Below, in pieces: positions 25,196-34,189 of a stretch of 64,000 nucleotides of DNA (position 1 is its first letter; every line of letters starts with the position of its first letter). The notes under the pieces are model-generated. The model made no database searches, was not told where the DNA came from, and worked only from the letters and a program-made list of their open reading frames with translations. Position numbers and translations under genes: made by a program. The DNA comes from Alphaproteobacteria bacterium SS10. Its GTDB lineage: Bacteria; Pseudomonadota; Alphaproteobacteria; TMED2. Where the stretch lies: assembly GCA_019192455.1 (NCBI GenBank), contig JAHCML010000003.1, forward strand, positions 913,664 to 977,663, written 5' to 3'.

Positions 25196-26518
25196 TTAAG
25201 CAACGGCGCGGAGGTCGGTGGCGCGCTCATAAACCGTGCGGCCATCGATCACCGTGCGCTCAACCCACCCTTGAACCGGGCGTTTATCGAAGGCTGAGTT
25301 CTTGGCCTTGGACTTAAGCTGTTGTGCTTCAATCTTCCAGGCTCGCTGGTGATCAATCAGGATAAAGTCGGCGGCACTGCCGACGGCGAGGCGACCAGCG
25401 GGCAGGCCAAGCAGATCAGCCGGGCGGCTGGTCATCGCGGCAATCAAGGGGATCAGATCGATCCGCTCTTTATGCACAAGCTCTAGGGCAATCGGCAGCA
25501 TTGTCTCAACACCAATCACCCCGATGGCGGCCTGGGCAAAGGGCTGGCGCTTACTGTCTTGATCCTCAGGCATATGGTCGGATGCGATCGCATCAATGGT
25601 GCCATCGGCGATGCCGTCGATGATCGCTTCCCGGTCCTCATCCGTGCGGAGCGGTGGGGACACCTTGGCAAAGGTGCGGTAGTCGCCGACATCAAACTCG
25701 GACAGGGCAAAGTAATGCGGAGCGGTATCGCAGGAGACGGGCAGGCCACGTGCCTTGGCCTGGCGGATCGCCTCAACTGACTGGGCGGTCGAGATGTGGC
25801 CAGCGTGGTAACGCGCGCCTGTCATCTCAACCAGGCGCAAATCACGCTCAATCATCATCACCTCGGCGAGGCGCGGTATACCTTTAAGCCCTAGCCGGGT
25901 CGCCGTTTCACCGCCATTCATATGGCCACTGCCAGCCAGTGAAGGTTCTTCCGGGTGCTGGATGATTAACCGATTGAACTGCGCGGCATAGCTGAGCGCC
26001 CGACGCATCACGGCGGCATCACCAATGGCCTTCGCACCGTCGGTGAAGGCTAGGGCGCCAGCCTCTGCCAGCAGGCCGTATTCGGTCAGGTCCTTACCGC
26101 CCAGCCCCTTGGTGGCGGCGGCATAGGCATAGAATTTGGTGCCCCGGATTTCCCGGGCTTTTCGGGCAATAAACTCAAGCCCTGCCACATCCTCAATCAC
26201 CGGATCGGTGGTGGGTAGGCAGACCATGCTGGTCACCCCGCCGGCGGCCGCAGCCGCAGAGCCGGTGGCCAGGGTTTCCTTATGCGCCATGCCGGGTTCG
26301 CCAACGGTTACCCGCATATCGACGAGGCCGGGGGCGAGAATTAGGCCGGCGCCATCAATCACGACGGCGCCGTCTTCCTTAATGTCCTTGAGGGCACCTT
26401 TACCAACAGCTGTGATCATGCCGTTCTTGGCGATCAGGCCGCTGTCCTTCTCCGGCGCAAGATCCGTGTTGGTGGCGGGATCGATGATCCGAACGTTTTT
26501 GACGATGGTTGTCTTCAT
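25196..26518 (-). CDS. pyrC: Dihydroorotase-like protein lacking the HxH zinc motif
   Basis: 440 residues of the class I dihydroorotase/amidohydrolase fold. The first metal motif, normally DxHxHxREPG, reads LVDMRVTVGEPG, so both His ligands are missing. The later ligands remain: FTDGAKAI, LIIQHPEE, YHAGHIST and AIASDHMPE. Pyrimidine clusters of several proteobacteria contain such a PyrC-like protein beside aspartate carbamoyltransferase, acting as a structural partner (PyrC'/PyrX) while another PyrC is the enzyme. It ends 24 bp before plsY and starts 3 bp after pyrB. Whether it is catalytic cannot be decided here; a second pyrC elsewhere in the genome would favour the structural role. Confidence 0.85.
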   Translation of the reverse strand: MKTTIVKNVRIIDPATNTDLAPEKDSGLIAKNGMITAVGKGALKDIKEDGAVVIDGAGLILAPGLVDMRVTVGEPGMAHKETLATGSAAAAAGGVTSMVCLPTTDPVIEDVAGLEFIARKAREIRGTKFYAYAAATKGLGGKDLTEYGLLAEAGALAFTDGAKAIGDAAVMRRALSYAAQFNRLIIQHPEEPSLAGSGHMNGGETATRLGLKGIPRLAEVMMIERDLRLVEMTGARYHAGHISTAQSVEAIRQAKARGLPVSCDTAPHYFALSEFDVGDYRTFAKVSPPLRTDEDREAIIDGIADGTIDAIASDHMPEDQDSKRQPFAQAAIGVIGVETMLPIALELVHKERIDLIPLIAAMTSRPADLLGLPAGRLAVGSAADFILIDHQRAWKIEAQQLKSKAKNSAFDKRPVQGWVERTVIDGRTVYERATDLRAVA

Positions 26519-26521
26519 TGA

Positions 26522-27574
26522 TCAGCCCTCCGTCCCGGTTGCGTCACCGTCGGGCTTGCCCTTTGAGTGCTCTTCGCGCTGCCAAACATTATGCAGCAGG
26601 TCGAGGCAGGCCATCCGCACCGCGACGCCTAGCTCAACCTGATCCAGAATGGCCGACCGGTTGATGTCATCGGCCAGCTCCGAGCCGATCTCAACGCCTC
26701 TATTCATTGGGCCGGGGTGCATGACCAGTGCTTCTGGCTTCGCCACGCCCAGCTTTTCATAGGTCAGGCCATAGAAGTGGTAATACTCCCGGATAGAGGG
26801 GACGAACTGGCCCTGCATCCGCTCCATCTGCAGGCGCAGCATCATGACGATGTCTGCATCCTTGAGGCCTTCGCGCATGTCGGTATAGGCGGTGCAGCCC
26901 ATCTCCTCGATCCCGCTGGGCAGCAGGGTTGGCGGGGCAATCACCCGAACCTGGGCACCCATGGCGCTCAGCAGGTGGATGTTTGAGCGGGCTACCCGGC
27001 TATGGGCAATGTCCCCACAGATCGCGACTGTTAGACCCTCAATCTTACCCAGCCGACGCCGGATGGTGAGGGCGTCCAGCAGGGCCTGGGTCGGATGCTC
27101 ATGGGCACCGTCACCGCCGTTTAGGACGGCGCAGTTCACCTTCTGAGAAAGTAGTTCGACCGCACCTGATTCTTGATGTCGCACGACCAGGAAGTCCGGG
27201 TGCATGGCGTTCAGGGTCATCGCTGTATCAATCAGCGTCTCACCCTTCTTTACCGAGCTGGTGGCCACCGTCATGTTGATGGTGTCAGCGCCAAGCCGCT
27301 TAGCGGCCAGCTCAAAGCTGGTGAGCGTGCGGGTTGAGTTCTCAAAGAACAGGTTGATCACCGTGCGGCCGGCTAGCAGGTCGGATTTGCCCGATGCCTC
27401 CCGGTTCAGCTCAACATATTCATCGGCCTTATCGAGGATGGTGGTGATGTCGTAGGGCGGCATGCCCGCGATGCCCAGAATGTGCCTGTGACCAAATTCT
27501 GGCATTGAAAACGCCATGTTCTGCTGTTCTGGCGCTTCCTTTTTCGGCGCAGGCGTAGATCGGGCGCTCGGCAT
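26522..27574 (-). CDS. pyrB: Aspartate carbamoyltransferase catalytic subunit
   Basis: ATG 27574 has AGGGA eight bases upstream and gives 350 residues; the frame is open further upstream to 27619. The carbamoyl-phosphate motif [19 protein letters not shown], the [17 protein letters not shown] motif and [16 protein letters not shown] are all present, so catalysis is expected. It joins carbamoyl phosphate and aspartate in pyrimidine synthesis. About 30 extra N-terminal residues (Pro/Lys/Glu-rich) precede the fold. The next gene is the dihydroorotase-like protein, with which it likely forms the dodecameric PyrB-PyrC' type complex. No regulatory pyrI is seen. Confidence 0.94.
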   Translation of the reverse strand: MPSARSTPAPKKEAPEQQNMAFSMPEFGHRHILGIAGMPPYDITTILDKADEYVELNREASGKSDLLAGRTVINLFFENSTRTLTSFELAAKRLGADTINMTVATSSVKKGETLIDTAMTLNAMHPDFLVVRHQESGAVELLSQKVNCAVLNGGDGAHEHPTQALLDALTIRRRLGKIEGLTVAICGDIAHSRVARSNIHLLSAMGAQVRVIAPPTLLPSGIEEMGCTAYTDMREGLKDADIVMMLRLQMERMQGQFVPSIREYYHFYGLTYEKLGVAKPEALVMHPGPMNRGVEIGSELADDINRSAILDQVELGVAVRMACLDLLHNVWQREEHSKGKPDGDATGTEG

Positions 27575-27691
27575 CGGCTCGTTCCCTAAAATCGGGCGAG
27601 GGGTCTCCGCGCCCAGCAAATTGTCGGCTAAGCGCGCAACCTAGAAGGTTTGCCGGTGAAAGTGAATAGGGAAAGGATGCAGCGGTTCCGG

Positions 27692-28192
27692 TCAGCCGAT
27701 ATTCCGGATTGCGTCCAAGGCACCTTGCAGGATGTGGCTCGCCGCCATGGCATCAACAACGGCTGCCCGCTTGGCACGGCTTAAATCCGCCTCGCCGATT
27801 AAGAACTTGTCGACCGCACTGGTTGATAGCCGTTCATCCCACATGGTGATTGGCGGGTCCTCTTGACCGAAAAGCTTGGTGTCGGCCGCCGCTGCTTTGC
27901 GTAACTCGCCGATGAAGCTGTTGGTCGCCTGCACCCGTGGGCCCTTGCTGCCATCCATATTGAGCGGCAGGCCAACCACAAAGCCTTGAGCCTGACGGTC
28001 ATGCCAGATCTCGCTGAGGCGCTTTAGGTCTGCCGCCAGCTTGCGCCGCTGAATCGTCTCAACAGGGGAGCTTAGGCTTAATCCACGGTCGGCGGCGGCG
28101 ACGCCGATGGTCTTTTCGCCCAGATCGAGGGCCAGAATGGATTTACCGGGGCGGATGATAGTGGCGAAATCGCCTAGTTCGAGGACGGGCAT
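27692..28192 (-). CDS. ruvX: RuvX/YqgF-family RNase H-like nuclease
   Basis: 166 residues with the YqgF fold: KSILALDLGEKTIGVAAADR, FVVGLPLNMDGSKGPRVQAT, ITMWDERLSTSAVDKFLI and a final VVDAMAASHILQGALD that carries the last catalytic Asp. The family processes the 5' end of pre-16S rRNA and may act on Holliday junctions. It is divergent from gatC. A terminator-like hairpin lies directly before its start codon, which is unusual; a start a little further in (after residue 12) would still leave the fold intact. Confidence 0.9.
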   Translation of the reverse strand: MPVLELGDFATIIRPGKSILALDLGEKTIGVAAADRGLSLSSPVETIQRRKLAADLKRLSEIWHDRQAQGFVVGLPLNMDGSKGPRVQATNSFIGELRKAAAADTKLFGQEDPPITMWDERLSTSAVDKFLIGEADLSRAKRAAVVDAMAASHILQGALDAIRNIG

Positions 28193-28196
28193 GGCT

Positions 28197-28215
28197 AAAA
28201 AAACGGCATTCGCCG
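28197..28215 (-). terminator. Terminator-like hairpin directly upstream of ruvX
   Basis: On the minus strand CGGC-GAAT-GCCG is followed at once by seven T, and the ruvX ATG comes four bases later. The stem has only four GC pairs, extended by A/T pairs if one C is bulged. It could attenuate ruvX transcription, or be chance. Confidence 0.35.
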
Positions 28216-28362
28216 GTTTGGGTGTAGTGAGCGCTTGAAATAGTGGCGGGCGCTGTCTACCACAGGGCCGTTGCGTCGACGACGTTGAATTCGCGGAAAC
28301 GCGGTCAGCGCCTGTTCCCCAGCCTTAGCTTGAAGCGTTTGAACAGCCCACGTTGAAGAACC

Positions 28363-28650
28363 ATGAGCATCGATCAAAACACCGTGGCGCGGATTGCGCG
28401 CCTTGCCCGCATCGACGTGCCAGAAGAGAAACTGGCACCCATGGCCGATGAGTTAGGCAACATCCTCAAATTTGTTGAGCAGCTTGCCGAGGTTGACACC
28501 GATGGGGTTGAGCCCATGACGTCGGTTGTCGCCATGGAAGCGCCGCAGCGTGAAGATGTGGTCAATGACGGCGATGCTCGTGAGGCCGTGCTGGCCAATG
28601 CGCCTGAGGCTGTTGAAGGCTTCTATGTTGTGCCGAAGGTGGTGGAGTAA
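28363..28650 (+). CDS. gatC: Asp-tRNA(Asn)/Glu-tRNA(Gln) amidotransferase subunit C
   Basis: 95 residues with the GatC pattern: TVARIARLARIDVPEEKLAP, LGNILKFVEQLAEVDTDGVE, PMTSVV, and the closing LANAPEAVEGFYVVPKVVE. GatC wraps around GatA and holds it to GatB. It starts the gatC-gatA-(small gene)-gatB operon; gatA begins 6 bp later. The 170-bp gap with ruvX must contain its promoter. Confidence 0.95.
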   Translation: MSIDQNTVARIARLARIDVPEEKLAPMADELGNILKFVEQLAEVDTDGVEPMTSVVAMEAPQREDVVNDGDAREAVLANAPEAVEGFYVVPKVVE

Positions 28651-28656
28651 GCGACC

Positions 28657-30141
28657 ATGTCTGGATCTGAACTGACCAAGCTGACCCTTGCTGGCGCCCG
28701 CGACGGCCTGCGCAACAAGGATTTCACCGCTTCTGAGATTACCGAGGCCCATGTCGCCGCCGTTGAGAGCGTGCGCGACAGCAATGCCTATCTGGTCGAA
28801 ACACCAGAGATGGCCATGGAAGGCGCCAAGGCTAGTGATGAGCGCCTTGCCAAGGGTGAGGGGCGTCCACTTGAGGGGCTGCCGCTCGGCATTAAGGATT
28901 TGTTCTGCACCAAGGGTGTGCAAACCACCGCCGGTAGCGCGATCTTGAAAGGCTTTAAGCCTGAGTATGAGAGCACGGTGACAAGCCAGCTATGGCGCGA
29001 TGGTGCCGTTATGTTGGGTAAGCTTAACCTGGACGAGTTCGCCATGGGCTCGGCCAACATCACGAGCCATTACGGCCCAGTGAAAAGCCCGTGGCAGCGC
29101 CCGGGTGAGAACCGTCCGCTGGTGCCTGGTGGCTCCTCCGGTGGTTCAGCCTCCGCCGTTGCTGCGCGCGCCGCACTGGCCGCGACCGGTACGGATACCG
29201 GTGGTTCAATCCGCCAGCCCGCAGCCTTCACCGGCATTGTCGGGTGTAAGCCAACCTATGGCCGTTGCTCGCGCTGGGGCATTGTCGCCTTTGCCTCCTC
29301 ACTGGATCAGGCCGGGCCAATGACCCGCACCGTTCAAGATGCAGCGATCATGCTTGGCTCAATGGCTGGTTATGATCCTAAGGACTCCACCAGCGTTAAT
29401 CGCCCGGTGCCAAACTACGAAGCTGCACTGACCGGAGACATCCGCGGCCTGAAGGTCGGTATTCCAAAGCAGTACCGTGTTGAGGGCATGGATGCCGAGA
29501 TTGAGGCCATGTGGCAGCAGGGCGTCGACTGGCTGAAAGGCGAGGGCGCTGAGGTTGTGGATGTGGAACTGCCCCACACCTCCTATGCGCTGCCGACCTA
29601 TTACATCGTGGCACCGGCTGAATGCTCATCCAACTTGGCGCGTTATGACGGCGTTCGTTACGGCCTGCGGGTTGAGGGTGAAGACCTCAACGACATGTAC
29701 GCAAAAAGCCGTGCCGCTGGCTTCGGTGATGAGGTGAAGCGCCGGATCCTGATCGGCACCTATGTGCTGTCAGCTGGTTACTACGACGCCTACTACATCA
29801 AGGCACAACGGGTTCGTGCACTGATCGCGAAGGACTTCCAGGAAGCGTTCAACAAGGTTGATGTGCTGCTGACCCCAACCGCGCCAAGTGCGGCCTTTGC
29901 CGTGGGCGAGAATGCCGATGACCCGGTGGCGATGTACCTGAATGATGTGTTCACCGTGCCGGCCTCGCTCGCTGGTCTGCCCGGTATCTCAGTGCCGGCA
30001 ATGATGAATAAGGATGGCCTACCGCTCGGCTTGCAGCTGATTGGCCGCCCATTTGATGAAGAAACCGTGTTCCGCGTTGCTGGTGTGCTGGAAAGTGCCG
30101 CCGGGATTGATGCGGTGCCAAACGGACTGATGGCGGCGTAA
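28657..30141 (+). CDS. gatA: Asp-tRNA(Asn)/Glu-tRNA(Gln) amidotransferase subunit A
   Basis: 494 residues, amidase-signature fold. The catalytic triad can be placed as Lys80 (LPLGIKDLF), Ser160 ([10 protein letters not shown]) and Ser184 ([10 protein letters not shown]). GatA releases ammonia from glutamine and passes it to GatB, which amidates misacylated Asp-tRNA(Asn) or Glu-tRNA(Gln). Ala-Val-Gly-rich substrate blocks are intact, including [19 protein letters not shown]. It lies 6 bp after gatC. Confidence 0.96.
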   Translation: MSGSELTKLTLAGARDGLRNKDFTASEITEAHVAAVESVRDSNAYLVETPEMAMEGAKASDERLAKGEGRPLEGLPLGIKDLFCTKGVQTTAGSAILKGFKPEYESTVTSQLWRDGAVMLGKLNLDEFAMGSANITSHYGPVKSPWQRPGENRPLVPGGSSGGSASAVAARAALAATGTDTGGSIRQPAAFTGIVGCKPTYGRCSRWGIVAFASSLDQAGPMTRTVQDAAIMLGSMAGYDPKDSTSVNRPVPNYEAALTGDIRGLKVGIPKQYRVEGMDAEIEAMWQQGVDWLKGEGAEVVDVELPHTSYALPTYYIVAPAECSSNLARYDGVRYGLRVEGEDLNDMYAKSRAAGFGDEVKRRILIGTYVLSAGYYDAYYIKAQRVRALIAKDFQEAFNKVDVLLTPTAPSAAFAVGENADDPVAMYLNDVFTVPASLAGLPGISVPAMMNKDGLPLGLQLIGRPFDEETVFRVAGVLESAAGIDAVPNGLMAA

Positions 30142-30187
30142 CGCGGCCAGCTTTGGGATTTCGACTAAGGTTAAGGAAGGGTAGGGC

Positions 30188-30418
30188 ATGAAGGTTCAAG
30201 AGCTACAAGAGGTGTTAAACCGCCTCGAGCCGGATGCCGATGTGGCAGTTGCCCTGGACTACCAGGATGATGCCGATCTTGGCGTGCATGAGATCATGCA
30301 GATCGACAAGTTCGAGCTGGAGAATGGCGATGTCGCCGTCATCCTGATCGTTGAGGTCAATGGCAAGGACCCGGAAGGTGCACTCGCCTCCGTTCCGCCA
30401 GCGGCCAATAAGAACTAA
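30188..30418 (+). CDS. Small acidic protein of unknown function within the gat operon
   Basis: 76 residues: MKVQELQEVLNRLEPDADVA, then a series of short acidic strands (VALDYQDDADLGVHEI, DKFELENGDVAVILIVEVNG). Predicted alpha then beta, strongly acidic, cytoplasmic. GGAAGGGTAGGGC just upstream gives a good ribosome site. It sits between gatA and gatB with short gaps on both sides, so it is co-transcribed with them. I recognise no family with a known function; it may be a Gat accessory protein or a passenger. Confidence 0.7.
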   Translation: MKVQELQEVLNRLEPDADVAVALDYQDDADLGVHEIMQIDKFELENGDVAVILIVEVNGKDPEGALASVPPAANKN

Positions 30419-30458
30419 CCAGCTGATACAGATTTAACGCGTAAGATTGGACTGACCC

Positions 30459-31913
30459 ATGGGTTACACGGTCGAAGGTGAAACAGGCACTTGGGAGATT
30501 GTTATCGGGCTGGAAGTCCACGCCCAGGTGATCTCCAACACCAAGCTGTTCTCAGGTGCGGCAACGGATTTCGGCGCGGAGCCGAATACCCAGGTTAGCC
30601 TCGTCGATGCGGCGATGCCCGGTATGCTGCCCGTCCTAAATGGTGAGTGCGTGCGTCAGGCTGTGCTGACCGGCCTTGGCATCAATGCTGAGATCAATCT
30701 GCGCTCAGTGTTTGAGCGGAAGAACTACTTCTACCCAGATCTGCCCCAGGGCTATCAGATTTCCCAGTATGAGCACCCGATCGTTGGTAAAGGTGAGATT
30801 GAAATCGACCTTGATGGTGGCGTTGTCCGCAAAATTGGCGTTACCCGTCTGCACCTTGAGCAGGATGCAGGTAAGAGCCTGCACGACCAGCATCCGACTA
30901 AGACATATGTCGACCTAAACCGGTCTGGTGTTGCGTTGATGGAAATCGTCTCTGAGCCCGATCTGCGTGGCCCGGATGAGGCGGCAGCGTACCTTAAGAA
31001 GATGCGCGCGATCCTTCGCTATCTCGGCACCTGTGACGGGAATATGGAAGAGGGGTCAATGCGTTGCGACGTGAACCTCTCTGTTCGCAAACCCGGTGAT
31101 GAGTTCGGCACGCGCTGTGAGATCAAGAACGTCAACTCAATCCGCCACGTCCAACAGGCCATTGAGTTCGAGGCTCAGCGTCAGGTCGAGGTAATCGAGG
31201 GCGGCGGTAAGATTGATCAGGAAACCCGCCTTTGGGATCCGCGCGCTGGTGAGACCCGTTCCATGCGTTCTAAGGAAGAGGCGCATGATTATCGCTACTT
31301 CCCAGACCCTGACCTGCTGCCCCTAACGCTGGAAAGCAGCTGGGTTGATGAGCTGAAGCAGACCCTGCCAGAGCTGCCCGACGCCAAGAAGCACCGTTTC
31401 ATTGATGATTATGGCCTGACCCCATACGACGCGGCCGTCCTGGTCGCTGACCGAGAGTCCGCGGATTACTTTGAAACGGTTGCTAAAGGCCGGGATGCGA
31501 AGCTCGCCGTTAACTGGGTCACCACGGAGTTGTTCGGCGTGCTGAACAAAACCGGTGCCACGATCACCGATAGCCCTGTAACGGCAGAAAACCTCGGCGG
31601 TTTGATCGATTTGATCGCTGACAACACCATCTCTGGCCGGATTGCTAAGGATGTCTTCGCCGATATGATTGAGAGCGGCAAAACTGCCGATGCAATCGTT
31701 GAAGAGAAGGGGCTGAAGCAGGTTTCAGACACCGGCGCGATTGAAGCGATGGTCGACGAGGTACTGTCCGCTAATACCGATAAGGTTGAGCAGTATCGCG
31801 GCGGTAAGGACAAGCTGTTCGGCTTTTTCGTGGGCCAGGTGATGAAGGCCAGCCAAGGTAAAGCCAACCCTGGTGTGGTTAATCAGCTACTCAAGGACAA
31901 GCTGTCTGGCTGA
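30459..31913 (+). CDS. gatB: Asp-tRNA(Asn)/Glu-tRNA(Gln) amidotransferase subunit B
   Basis: 484 residues. The GatB kinase-like core starts [20 protein letters not shown] and has [66 protein letters not shown] and [19 protein letters not shown]. The C-terminal helical YqeY-like tail domain that grips the tRNA ends [12 protein letters not shown]. GatB activates the misacylated amino acid with ATP and transfers ammonia. It ends the gat operon; no hairpin terminator is clear downstream. Confidence 0.96.
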   Translation: MGYTVEGETGTWEIVIGLEVHAQVISNTKLFSGAATDFGAEPNTQVSLVDAAMPGMLPVLNGECVRQAVLTGLGINAEINLRSVFERKNYFYPDLPQGYQISQYEHPIVGKGEIEIDLDGGVVRKIGVTRLHLEQDAGKSLHDQHPTKTYVDLNRSGVALMEIVSEPDLRGPDEAAAYLKKMRAILRYLGTCDGNMEEGSMRCDVNLSVRKPGDEFGTRCEIKNVNSIRHVQQAIEFEAQRQVEVIEGGGKIDQETRLWDPRAGETRSMRSKEEAHDYRYFPDPDLLPLTLESSWVDELKQTLPELPDAKKHRFIDDYGLTPYDAAVLVADRESADYFETVAKGRDAKLAVNWVTTELFGVLNKTGATITDSPVTAENLGGLIDLIADNTISGRIAKDVFADMIESGKTADAIVEEKGLKQVSDTGAIEAMVDEVLSANTDKVEQYRGGKDKLFGFFVGQVMKASQGKANPGVVNQLLKDKLSG

Positions 31914-31998
31914 CCAAAGTCGCCATAAGCTGGTGAAATAAGTTAAAATTTTATATATCATTCACCTTCATCAATTGTTTTGCATGGGGCGATACCGA

Positions 31999-32442
31999 AT
32001 GATCTGGAAAAATGTGAGAGCAATGGGGCTCGCATTGGCAGGCCTCGGCTTGGTCATGGCGATCCCGGCTTCTGGTTTGGCACAGTCCCAAGCTCAGACG
32101 AACTCTGGCCCGACCCTGATCACGCCTCGCGTGGGATCACCAATCGGCAATGTCCAAGAAGGTAGCCTGCCGCAAACCCCTGAGGTTCAGCAGCCCACAC
32201 CGGAAGAGATGCGGCGTTTGCTGCGCATCCGCCTGATGAATATTGAAGGCGGCGATGCCTATGTTCGCCAAGCTTGTGGCGACACGACCTGGCAGGATGA
32301 CTATAAGGCCGCCCTTGATCAGATTGTCCCTAGTGACATGCCGACCGCGGTCCAAGCCTTTAAAGATGGCTGGGCTGAGAGTAAGGAACGCCTAGGCAAT
32401 CAGATCGAATCTTGCGATGCCTTGATCGGCAGTTCCAACTGA
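31999..32442 (+). CDS. Secreted protein of unknown function
   Basis: ATG 31999 follows GGGGCG ten bases upstream and starts a clear signal peptide (IWKNVRAMGLALAGLGLVMA, cleavage near GLAQS); in-frame starts at 31975 and 31984 are weaker. The mature protein (about 120 residues) has a low-complexity Gln/Pro/Thr stretch, then a helical part with two Cys (RQACGDTTWQD and IESCDALIG) likely to form a disulfide in the periplasm. No family is recognised. It is preceded by an AT-rich segment (31930-31975) that may hold its promoter. Confidence 0.65.
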   Translation: MIWKNVRAMGLALAGLGLVMAIPASGLAQSQAQTNSGPTLITPRVGSPIGNVQEGSLPQTPEVQQPTPEEMRRLLRIRLMNIEGGDAYVRQACGDTTWQDDYKAALDQIVPSDMPTAVQAFKDGWAESKERLGNQIESCDALIGSSN

Positions 32443-32476
32443 TCAGGCTGCCAAGGCCGCCTGCCAAATCTAACCT

Positions 32477-32722
32477 TTAGAGTGTCGCCGCTGCGATTGA
32501 TTTCGGGCGCCTACCACGCCTGCCTGGTTCGCTGACCACCGGGGCATCGCTCAAATAGCGTTCAAGCTCGCCCATGGTCGCCTGAAGGCGGGTTAGTTCT
32601 CGCTGATCATCCCGGTCGACAACTTCCATGCTGGTTAGCTTGTTATCGATAAGATCGATCAAGGTCTCCAAAGTCTGACGTGAGAAGGAGGGGGATGTTG
32701 ATTGCTTCGCCAAACTGCCCAT
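32477..32722 (-). CDS. Small protein of unknown function, probably CtrA-regulated
   Basis: ATG 32722 has GGGAG seven bases upstream and gives 81 residues. An upstream in-frame ATG at 32827 would place a perfect CtrA-type box inside the coding region, so the shorter start is preferred. The protein is helical (ETLIDLIDNKLTSMEVVDRD, LTRLQATMGELERYL) with a basic C-terminal GRRGRRPKS, which resembles an AT-hook-like or nucleic-acid-contacting patch. No family is recognised. The CtrA box suggests cell-cycle or developmental control. Confidence 0.6.
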   Translation of the reverse strand: MGSLAKQSTSPSFSRQTLETLIDLIDNKLTSMEVVDRDDQRELTRLQATMGELERYLSDAPVVSEPGRRGRRPKSIAAATL

Positions 32723-32781
32723 TTTGCTGCTCCCGTGTTGCCGTGCCACTAATCTGCCAACACCAGCATGGGCGATAGGAT

Positions 32782-32797
32782 TTAACGGCACCTTAAC
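32782..32797. promoter_or_regulatory. CtrA-type binding site (TTAA-N7-TTAAC)
   Basis: TTAACGGCACCTTAAC matches the full CtrA consensus TTAA-N7-TTAAC. It lies 60 bp upstream of the ATG at 32722, a normal promoter distance. Confidence 0.6.
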
Positions 32798-32911
32798 GGC
32801 GACCATTCCTTCGTCTGATTTATTCACCGAGGTTAATTGGGGAAATCTGCGCTGTGCGGCTTATGGCTGATTGACCTAGCCTTCGACCCCGTTTAGATAG
32901 GCGATCCGGAT

Positions 32912-33004
32912 GGTGCGGTGGCCGAGCGGCTGAAGGCGGCGGATTGCTAATCCGTTATACGGGTAATGCCCGTATCGAGGGTTCGAATCCCTCCCGCACC
33001 GCCA
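32912..33004 (+). tRNA. tRNA-Ser (anticodon GCT)
   Basis: The acceptor arms GGTGCGG and CCGCACC pair perfectly, G is the discriminator and CCA is encoded (33002-33004). The D-arm, an anticodon loop TTGCTAA with GCT at 32946-32948, a long class II variable arm (near CGGGTAATGCCCG) and the T-arm GGTTCGAATCC are all present. It reads AGC and AGU serine codons. Confidence 0.96.
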
Positions 33005-33038
33005 TTCTTTCCCAAGCATTTTGGTTTATCGACGCGCC

Positions 33039-33200
33039 CTACTGATGGATGGCGCTGTCTTGGCAATCACTGGTTTTGCAGTCGCATTGATTAGACGACT
33101 GACACCAGCGTTCCAAAGCCTTCGTCCAATCAATGGTCGAGCAGGCGGTCAAGCTTGCGATCATTAGGGTAAGGGCAAATGCCCGAAGGGTTGGCGTCAT
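33039..33200 (-). CDS. Small cysteine-rich lipoprotein of unknown function
   Basis: ATG 33200 starts a 53-residue protein: MTPTLRAFALTLMIASLTAC followed by STIDWTKALERWCQSS and NQCDCKTSDCQDSAIHQ. The first 19 residues are a lipoprotein signal with lipobox LTAC. The short mature part has five further Cys, four of them clustered as CxCxxxxC with an earlier one, suggesting disulfides or metal binding. An in-frame ATG 15 codons upstream breaks the signal pattern. It lies 34 bp from the tRNA gene and convergent with it. No family is recognised. Confidence 0.6.
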   Translation of the reverse strand: MTPTLRAFALTLMIASLTACSTIDWTKALERWCQSSNQCDCKTSDCQDSAIHQ

Positions 33201-33282
33201 TATCCAGTCCCTAAAGCAAGGTGAGTACCAGGGTGCGGGTATCACTGTCTTAACTGGATTTGCTAATCGCCCCTATCAAATT

Positions 33283-33687
33283 CTAGGGGCCGACAAAAAC
33301 CCGCTCGTCCAGGGCATCCATAATGACCTCGCGCAGGCTGTTTAGGCCTATCGGCGCATTCAGGACCCCATCAAACAGTTCGCCCACGCTCTGTTGGCTT
33401 GTGGCTCTATCGCTAAGAATGATGGGCGTTCGGTGGTTGGGGCTGCCAGGGCCTCGAAGCTGTTTTGCAAATGCTTCTGTCGATAAGGCGCCGTCTAAGC
33501 TGCTCGCACCGTCACCCTCAGTGATGATGGCATCGAAACGGGTTTTTCCGGCAATCGCCAACCCATGCGCATGATCAGTTGTGCTGTGCACGCTCCACCC
33601 CAACATCTCGGCATACTCAGCGAGAGATTGTCGGGAGGAGGGGGCCTCAGCGATATGTAGCAGTGAGATGCCGTTGATATCGGTCAT
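33283..33687 (-). CDS. Degenerate receiver-domain (pseudoreceiver) protein
   Basis: 134 residues that follow the receiver alpha/beta order: ISLLHIAEAPSSRQSLAEYA, FDAIITEGDGASSLDG, TPIILSDRATSQ, VLNAPIGLNSLREVI. The phosphoacceptor site reads IITEGDG, with Glu at the expected Asp position, and the conserved Lys of KP is Asn (NAPIG). It therefore should not be phosphorylated in the usual way and may mimic the active state or serve only in binding. It lies at the left flank of the exopolysaccharide locus, where another receiver-like protein (36528-37094) is found. Confidence 0.6.
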   Translation of the reverse strand: MTDINGISLLHIAEAPSSRQSLAEYAEMLGWSVHSTTDHAHGLAIAGKTRFDAIITEGDGASSLDGALSTEAFAKQLRGPGSPNHRTPIILSDRATSQQSVGELFDGVLNAPIGLNSLREVIMDALDERVFVGP

Positions 33688-33755
33688 GATTGTCGCTTCC
33701 GATAGGTCTGGGGGAGAAACGCTCGCCTACTGCGGTGCGGGGGTATGGGGCTGGT

Positions 33756-34034
33756 TCAGGCTGGCACTGCCGACAGGGCTTCACGTAGGCGGTTCAGACG
33801 ATTGCTTTCGCCTGAGGCGCTAGGCTGCCTAAGCTCGGCGGCCAAGGTCGGTGCCAACTGATCGGCATAATCCGCGCACCAGCCCTCAATCATCGCCATG
33901 AGCGCCCTGGTAAAGGTATCCCCGCCAGGTCCCGACTGTTTTCCGGTCTCTGCTACCTCAATAAGCAGGCGAAGGCTGTCTGCTGCCTTAAGCAAGTCGC
34001 GCAGCACATCCATATCGTCTTGGTTGCTCACCAT
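33756..34034 (-). CDS. Small helical protein of unknown function
   Basis: 92 residues, nearly all helical: MDVLRDLLKAADSLRLLIEV, FTRALMAMIEGWCADYADQL, SNRLNRLREAL. No signal peptide or membrane segment. No family is recognised. It lies 68 bp upstream of the pseudoreceiver gene on the same strand and may share its transcript. The 155 bp to the next upstream gene contain CGTATACG and several TGCGTT words but no promoter I would defend. Confidence 0.5.
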   Translation of the reverse strand: MVSNQDDMDVLRDLLKAADSLRLLIEVAETGKQSGPGGDTFTRALMAMIEGWCADYADQLAPTLAAELRQPSASGESNRLNRLREALSAVPA

Positions 34035-34189
34035 TACTCGGCCTCCACGAACTGTTTGGGTGGCTGAATGGTCTTATGAGGAGCCAAGCCGCCAACGAGG
34101 CCAGATTAATGGCTTAACCTTTACGTATACGAAAGAATGTTCTGCGTTGTTACGCTGCGTTGCCGAATTTGTCGCAGCCTATAAGCTCT

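Noticed and set aside
28195..28377. 60-codon leftward open frame between gatC and ruvX
   Set aside because: Overlaps the gatC start and the terminator-like hairpin; no ribosome site or resemblance.
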